Shown piece after piece: positions 23,280 to 26,552 of a stretch of DNA of 26,552 nt. The translations under genes and the position numbers were made by a program. Numbering within the stretch: the first letter of the stretch is position 1; each line of letters begins with the position of its first letter. Source of the stretch: an uncultured Oscillospiraceae bacterium (GTDB taxonomy: Bacteria; Bacillota; Clostridia; Oscillospirales; Oscillospiraceae); assembly GCA_934659445.1 (NCBI GenBank), contig CAKUHV010000009.1, forward strand, positions 1 through 26,552. The letters run 5' to 3'. The notes below the pieces were generated by a model. The model was not told where the DNA came from. It saw nothing but the letters and a program-made list of their open reading frames with translations, and did not search any database.

Positions 23280-23316
23280 TTTGTAGGCAAATTGTGTTGC
23301 TGCCGTCTATAGCTGA

Positions 23317-23349
23317 GCAGTGCCGGTTTTTCCGGGCTGCGTTTTCTTT
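23317..23349 (+). terminator. Terminator-like attenuator in the bcd leader
   Basis: GCAG-tg-CCGG (23317-23326) pairs with CCGG-g-CTGC (23332-23340) around a T5 loop, then GTTTTCTTTC. Placed about 30-60 bases after the distal start, it would give a roughly 60-nt transcript unless read through. The stem is interrupted, so efficiency is uncertain. Confidence 0.45.
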
Positions 23350-23359
23350 CCGCTTTTTC

Positions 23360-23377
23360 TTGTTAATTTTATAACAA
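23360..23377 (+). promoter_or_regulatory. Rex-type redox operator upstream of bcd
   Basis: TTGTTAATTTTATAACAA differs from the clostridial Rex consensus TTGTTAANNNNTTAACAA at one position. It lies inside an 8-bp dyad with 6-base gap (23358-23365, 23372-23379). Rex represses butyrate and alcohol genes when NAD+ is high relative to NADH. TATAAC at 23370-23375 inside it could be the -10 of a second, proximal promoter, though the matching -35 (TTTCCG) is weak. Confidence 0.7.
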
Positions 23378-23523
23378 GAGCTTTAAGAAACTGTTATGAC
23401 GGCCGTCCCCACGTATCGTCTGTCTCCGGCGGACTGGCGCTGTCGGCCCGAACCCTCTCCGCCCGAGGCCCCGCGATAACACACTGTTTAAGAAGCAAGT
23501 ATGAAAAGTAGGAGGACTTAACC

Positions 23524-24669
23524 ATGGATTTTCATCTGACGAAAGAGCAAGAGATGGTCCGTAAGATGTACCGCGAGTTCGCCGAGACCGAAGTCAAGCC
23601 CCTGGCCGAGGAGCTGGACGAGGAGGAGCGCTTCCCCATGGAGACCGTGGAGAAGATGGGCAAACTGGGCATGATGGGCATCTACTTCCCCAAGGAGTAC
23701 GGCGGCGCCGGCGGCGACGTCCTGTCCTATGCCATGTGCGTAGAGGAGCTGTCCAAGGTCTGCGGCACCACCGGCGTTGTGGTTTCCGCCCACACCTCTC
23801 TGTGCTGCGCCCCCATCTTTGAGAACGGCACCGAGGAGCAGAAGAAGAAGTATCTGCCCGACCTGCTGTCCGGCAAGAAAATCGGCGCCTTCGGTCTGAC
23901 CGAGCCCGGCGCCGGCACCGACGCTTCCGGCCAGCAGACCACCGCTGTCAAGAACGAGAACGGCGACTACGTGCTCAACGGCAGCAAGTGCTTCATCACC
24001 AACGGCAACGTGGCTTCCACCTTCGTTGTGTTCGCCATGACCAACAAGGCCCTGGGCAACCACGGCATCTCTGCCTTCATCGTCGAGAAGGACTTCCCCG
24101 GCTTCTCCACCGGCAAGCACGAGAAGAAGATGGGCATCCGCGGCAGCTCCACCTGCGACCTGATCTTTGAGGACTGCATCGTCCCCAAGGAGAACCTGCT
24201 GGGCAAAGAGGGCGAGGGCTTCAAGATCGCCATGAAGACTCTGGACGGCGGCCGTATCGGCATCGCGGCTCAGGCTCTGGGCCTGGGCGAGGGCGCCATC
24301 ATCGAGGCCATTAAGTACACCCAGGAGCGCGTCCAGTTCAAGAAGCGCCTGTCCCAGTTCCAGAACACCCAGTTCCAGCTGGCCGATATGCATACCCGTA
24401 TGCAGGCCGCTCAGTATCTGGTCTACGCCGCTGCCATGAAGAAGCAGAACCACGAGCCCTACTCCATGGACGCCGCTATGGCCAAGCTGTTCGCCGCTGA
24501 GGCCGCCTCCGACGTCACCCGCCGCGCTGTCCAGCTGTTCGGCGGCTACGGCTACACCCGTGAGTACCCCGTGGAGCGCATGATGCGCGACGCGAAGATC
24601 ACCGAGATCTACGAGGGCACTTCCGAAGTCCAGCGCATGGTCATCGCCAGCCACCTGGGCGTGAAATAA
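23524..24669 (+). CDS. bcd: Butyryl-CoA dehydrogenase (short-chain acyl-CoA dehydrogenase)
   Basis: 381 residues after TAGGAGGACT. Family motifs: FGLTEPGAGTDASG, FITNG, KMGIRGSSTCDLIFEDC, ERVQFKKRLSQFQ, GGYGYTREYPVERMMRDAKI and the catalytic base Glu364 in IYEGTSE. It reduces crotonyl-CoA to butyryl-CoA and works with EtfBA, which in clostridia bifurcates electrons from NADH to crotonyl-CoA and ferredoxin. It is followed by etfB after 18 bp. Upstream lie a distal promoter, an attenuator-like hairpin and a Rex-type operator. Its codon choice is strongly biased, as in highly expressed genes. Confidence 0.96.
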   Translation: MDFHLTKEQEMVRKMYREFAETEVKPLAEELDEEERFPMETVEKMGKLGMMGIYFPKEYGGAGGDVLSYAMCVEELSKVCGTTGVVVSAHTSLCCAPIFENGTEEQKKKYLPDLLSGKKIGAFGLTEPGAGTDASGQQTTAVKNENGDYVLNGSKCFITNGNVASTFVVFAMTNKALGNHGISAFIVEKDFPGFSTGKHEKKMGIRGSSTCDLIFEDCIVPKENLLGKEGEGFKIAMKTLDGGRIGIAAQALGLGEGAIIEAIKYTQERVQFKKRLSQFQNTQFQLADMHTRMQAAQYLVYAAAMKKQNHEPYSMDAAMAKLFAAEAASDVTRRAVQLFGGYGYTREYPVERMMRDAKITEIYEGTSEVQRMVIASHLGVK

Positions 24670-24687
24670 GTTAGGAGGCAGATCGAA

Positions 24688-25488
24688 ATGAAAATTATCG
24701 TATGTGTCAAGCAGGTCCCCGATACCTCCGGTAAGGTGGCCGTCAATCCCGATGGTACTCTGAACCGCGCCTCCATGGCCGCCATCACCAATCCCGACGA
24801 CCTGAACGCCGTCGAGGCCGCTCTGGTGCTGAAGGAGCAGACCGGTGCCGAGGTCATCATCGTCTCCATGGGTCCCCCTCCCGCAGAGGGCATGCTGCGT
24901 GAGATCCTGGCCCGGGGCGCCGACCGCGCCGTGCTGGTGTCCGCCCGTGAGTTCGGCGGCTCCGACACCTATGCCACCTCTCAGATCCTGGCCGCTGCCA
25001 TCGAGAAGATCGGCGTGGAGAAGGATACTGTCGTGTTCTGCGGCCGTCAGGCCATCGACGGCGACACCGCTCAGGTCGGCCCCCAGATCGCCGAGAAGCT
25101 GGGTCTGCCCCAGGTGTCCTATGCCGCCGAGATCACCAAGGACGGCGACACCCTGACCGTCAAGCGGATGCTGGAGGACGGCTATATGACCATCAAGGTC
25201 AAGACCCCCTGCCTGATTACCTGCATCAAAGAGCTGAACACTCCCCGCTATATGAGCGTGGGCGGCATCTTCGAGTGCTACTCCAAGCCCTACGAGATCT
25301 TCGACTACAACACCCTGAAGGACAACCCCCTGATCGACCCCACCACCATCGGCCTGAAGGGTTCTCCCACCAACATTCTGACCTCCTTTACGCCTCCTCA
25401 GAAGGGCGCCGGCATGATGCTGGAGGGCGCTGACAAGGAGACCTGCGAGAAGCTGGCCGGCCTGCTGGCTGCCAAGCATATCATCTAA
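24688..25488 (+). CDS. etfB: Electron-transfer flavoprotein subunit beta
   Basis: 266 residues after TAGGAGGCAG. It starts MKIIVCVKQVPDTSGKVAVN, typical of clostridial EtfB, and has the nucleotide-binding stretch GRQAIDGDTAQVGPQIAEKL (about 119-138) and PCLITCIKELNTPRYMSV. In bifurcating Bcd-Etf complexes EtfB binds the FAD that takes electrons from NADH. Its place directly between bcd and etfA supports that role over a respiratory Etf. The gap to etfA is 19 bp. Confidence 0.96.
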   Translation: MKIIVCVKQVPDTSGKVAVNPDGTLNRASMAAITNPDDLNAVEAALVLKEQTGAEVIIVSMGPPPAEGMLREILARGADRAVLVSAREFGGSDTYATSQILAAAIEKIGVEKDTVVFCGRQAIDGDTAQVGPQIAEKLGLPQVSYAAEITKDGDTLTVKRMLEDGYMTIKVKTPCLITCIKELNTPRYMSVGGIFECYSKPYEIFDYNTLKDNPLIDPTTIGLKGSPTNILTSFTPPQKGAGMMLEGADKETCEKLAGLLAAKHII

Positions 25489-25507
25489 GAGAGGAGAAAG
25501 ATTGATT

Positions 25508-26552
25508 ATGTCTAACTTCAACAACACTGATCTGGCTGCTTTCAAGGATGTATGGGTCTTCTGCGAGCAGCGTCAGGGCAAGATGATGCCCACCACCTTC
25601 GAACTGATCTCCGAGGGCCGCAAGCTGGCCGACGAGCTGGGCGTACAGCTGTGCGGCCTGCTGCTGGGCGACAACGTCGAGGGTCTGGCCAAGGAGCTGG
25701 GCGGCTACGGCGCTGACAAGGTCATCCTGTGCGAGAGCCCCCTGCTGAAGGACTACACCACCGACGGCTACACCAAGGTCATCTGCGACGTGATCGAGGA
25801 ACTGAAGCCCGAGATCATGCTCATCGGCGCCACCAACATCGGCCGCGACCTGGGCCCCCGCTGCGCCGCCCGTCTGCACACCGGTCTGTGCGCCGACTGC
25901 ACCCACCTGGACGTGGATATGGACATCTACCGCGACTTCCTGCGCGGCGCCTCCACTCTGCCTGAGGAGAAGATCGCCGGCCTGAACTCCGCCATGGTCC
26001 TGGGCCAGAAGCACGACGTGTCCCGCGACCTGAAGATGACCCGTCCCGCTTTCGGCGGCCACCTGATGGCCTCCATCATCTGCCCCCGCTTCCGTCCCGC
26101 CATGGCCACCGTCCGTCCCGGCGTTATGAAGAAGGCTCCCTTCGATCAGGCCAAGGCCGATGCCTGCCAGATCGTCCGTCCCAACTTCTCCCTGACCGCC
26201 GATGACATGGGCACCGAGGTCGTGGAGGTCGTGAAGGCCGCCAAGAAGCTGGTGGACCTGATCGGCGCCGACGTGGTCGTGTCCGTGGGCCGCGGCATCA
26301 GCAAGGACGTGGAGGGCGGCATCAAGCTGGCCGAGGAGCTGGCTGAGGTCCTGGGCGGCGTCGTAGGCGGCTCCCGTGCCACCATCGACAGCGGCTGGCT
26401 GTCCGCCGACCACCAGGTGGGTCAGACCGGCAAGACCGTTCACCCCAAGATCTATGTGGCTCTGGGCATCTCCGGCGCCATCCAGCACAAGGCCGGTATG
26501 CAGGACTCCGAGTGCATCATCGCCGTGAACAAAAATGACACCGCTCCCATCT
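25508..26552 (+). CDS. etfA: Electron-transfer flavoprotein subunit alpha, truncated by window end
   Basis: The open frame starts at ATG 25508 (AGAGGAGAAAG upstream) and stays open to the last base, giving 348 codons, so only the C-terminal tail is missing. It begins MSNFNNTDLAAFKDVWVFCE. The FAD-binding C-terminal domain shows VSVGRGISKD, GGSRATIDSGWLSADHQVGQ, TGKTVHPKIYVALGISGAIQ and AVNKNDTAPI, matching EtfA. It pairs with EtfB to pass electrons to Bcd and ferredoxin. No extra ferredoxin domain is visible at the N-terminus. Confidence 0.96.
   Translation, partial: MSNFNNTDLAAFKDVWVFCEQRQGKMMPTTFELISEGRKLADELGVQLCGLLLGDNVEGLAKELGGYGADKVILCESPLLKDYTTDGYTKVICDVIEELKPEIMLIGATNIGRDLGPRCAARLHTGLCADCTHLDVDMDIYRDFLRGASTLPEEKIAGLNSAMVLGQKHDVSRDLKMTRPAFGGHLMASIICPRFRPAMATVRPGVMKKAPFDQAKADACQIVRPNFSLTADDMGTEVVEVVKAAKKLVDLIGADVVVSVGRGISKDVEGGIKLAEELAEVLGGVVGGSRATIDSGWLSADHQVGQTGKTVHPKIYVALGISGAIQHKAGMQDSECIIAVNKNDTAPI

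Noticed and set aside
23395..23410. GACGGCCGTC palindrome in the bcd leader as an operator
   Set aside because: A 10-bp GC palindrome is weak evidence in GC-rich DNA and it matches no known site.
23518..25545. A 675-codon open frame on the minus strand opposite bcd and etfB
   Set aside because: It mirrors the GNC-rich codon pattern of the true genes, is low in complexity (Gly/Leu/His/Gln rich), has no ribosome site, and the plus-strand proteins are unmistakable.

Overview
The window is GC-rich chromosomal DNA that looks like a butyrate-forming, amino-acid-fermenting gut Clostridia member (Oscillospiraceae-like). Three things point there: clostridial Hbd, Bcd and electron-bifurcating EtfBA; the anaerobic glutamate-formiminotransferase branch of histidine degradation; and Firmicutes-style Shine-Dalgarno sites and sigma-A promoters. 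Species cannot be assigned from sequence reading alone. No phage, IS element, CRISPR array, tRNA or rRNA was seen.

Region 1 (1-3840, minus strand) is a histidine-catabolism/one-carbon operon in the order gltS, ftcD, fchA, hutD, fhs (the last cut by the window edge). FtcD moves the formimino group of formiminoglutamate to tetrahydrofolate and frees glutamate. FchA deaminates the product to methenyl-THF. Fhs can turn formyl-THF into formate plus ATP. GltS moves glutamate. The upstream region (3733-4195) has a promoter with a good -10 and poor -35, preceded by 11-bp-phased TCTAA repeats, a hairpin made of the same heptamer, and a cloverleaf-like repeat element.

Region 2 (4196-8307) holds a SARP/BTAD-type ATPase regulator (minus) diverging from a second ftcD paralogue (plus). 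The 8308-8748 gap carries a compact promoter-to-terminator unit on the minus strand that looks like a small RNA gene.

Region 3 (8749-13966) holds housekeeping genes: long-form hpf; a secreted 5'-nucleotidase with a C-terminal LysM domain; birA with a dyad over its -35 box; metA of the acetyl-CoA type; and a short MGMT-family gene.

Region 4 (14036-19709) is a BlaI/BlaR-like operon: BlaI repressor with two operators over its own promoter, a short M56 peptidase that ends right after the catalytic domain, and two membrane-anchored proteins that begin with the same approximately 50-residue segment before different large extracytoplasmic domains. It reads as a BlaR1-type receptor split into a protease and two separate sensor-like subunits, and is the most novel-looking system here.

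Region 5 (19741-26552) is butyrate synthesis: hbd alone, a divergent WG-repeat/SLH surface protein, then bcd-etfB-etfA (etfA cut by the window edge). A near-consensus Rex operator and a terminator-like attenuator lie in the bcd upstream region.
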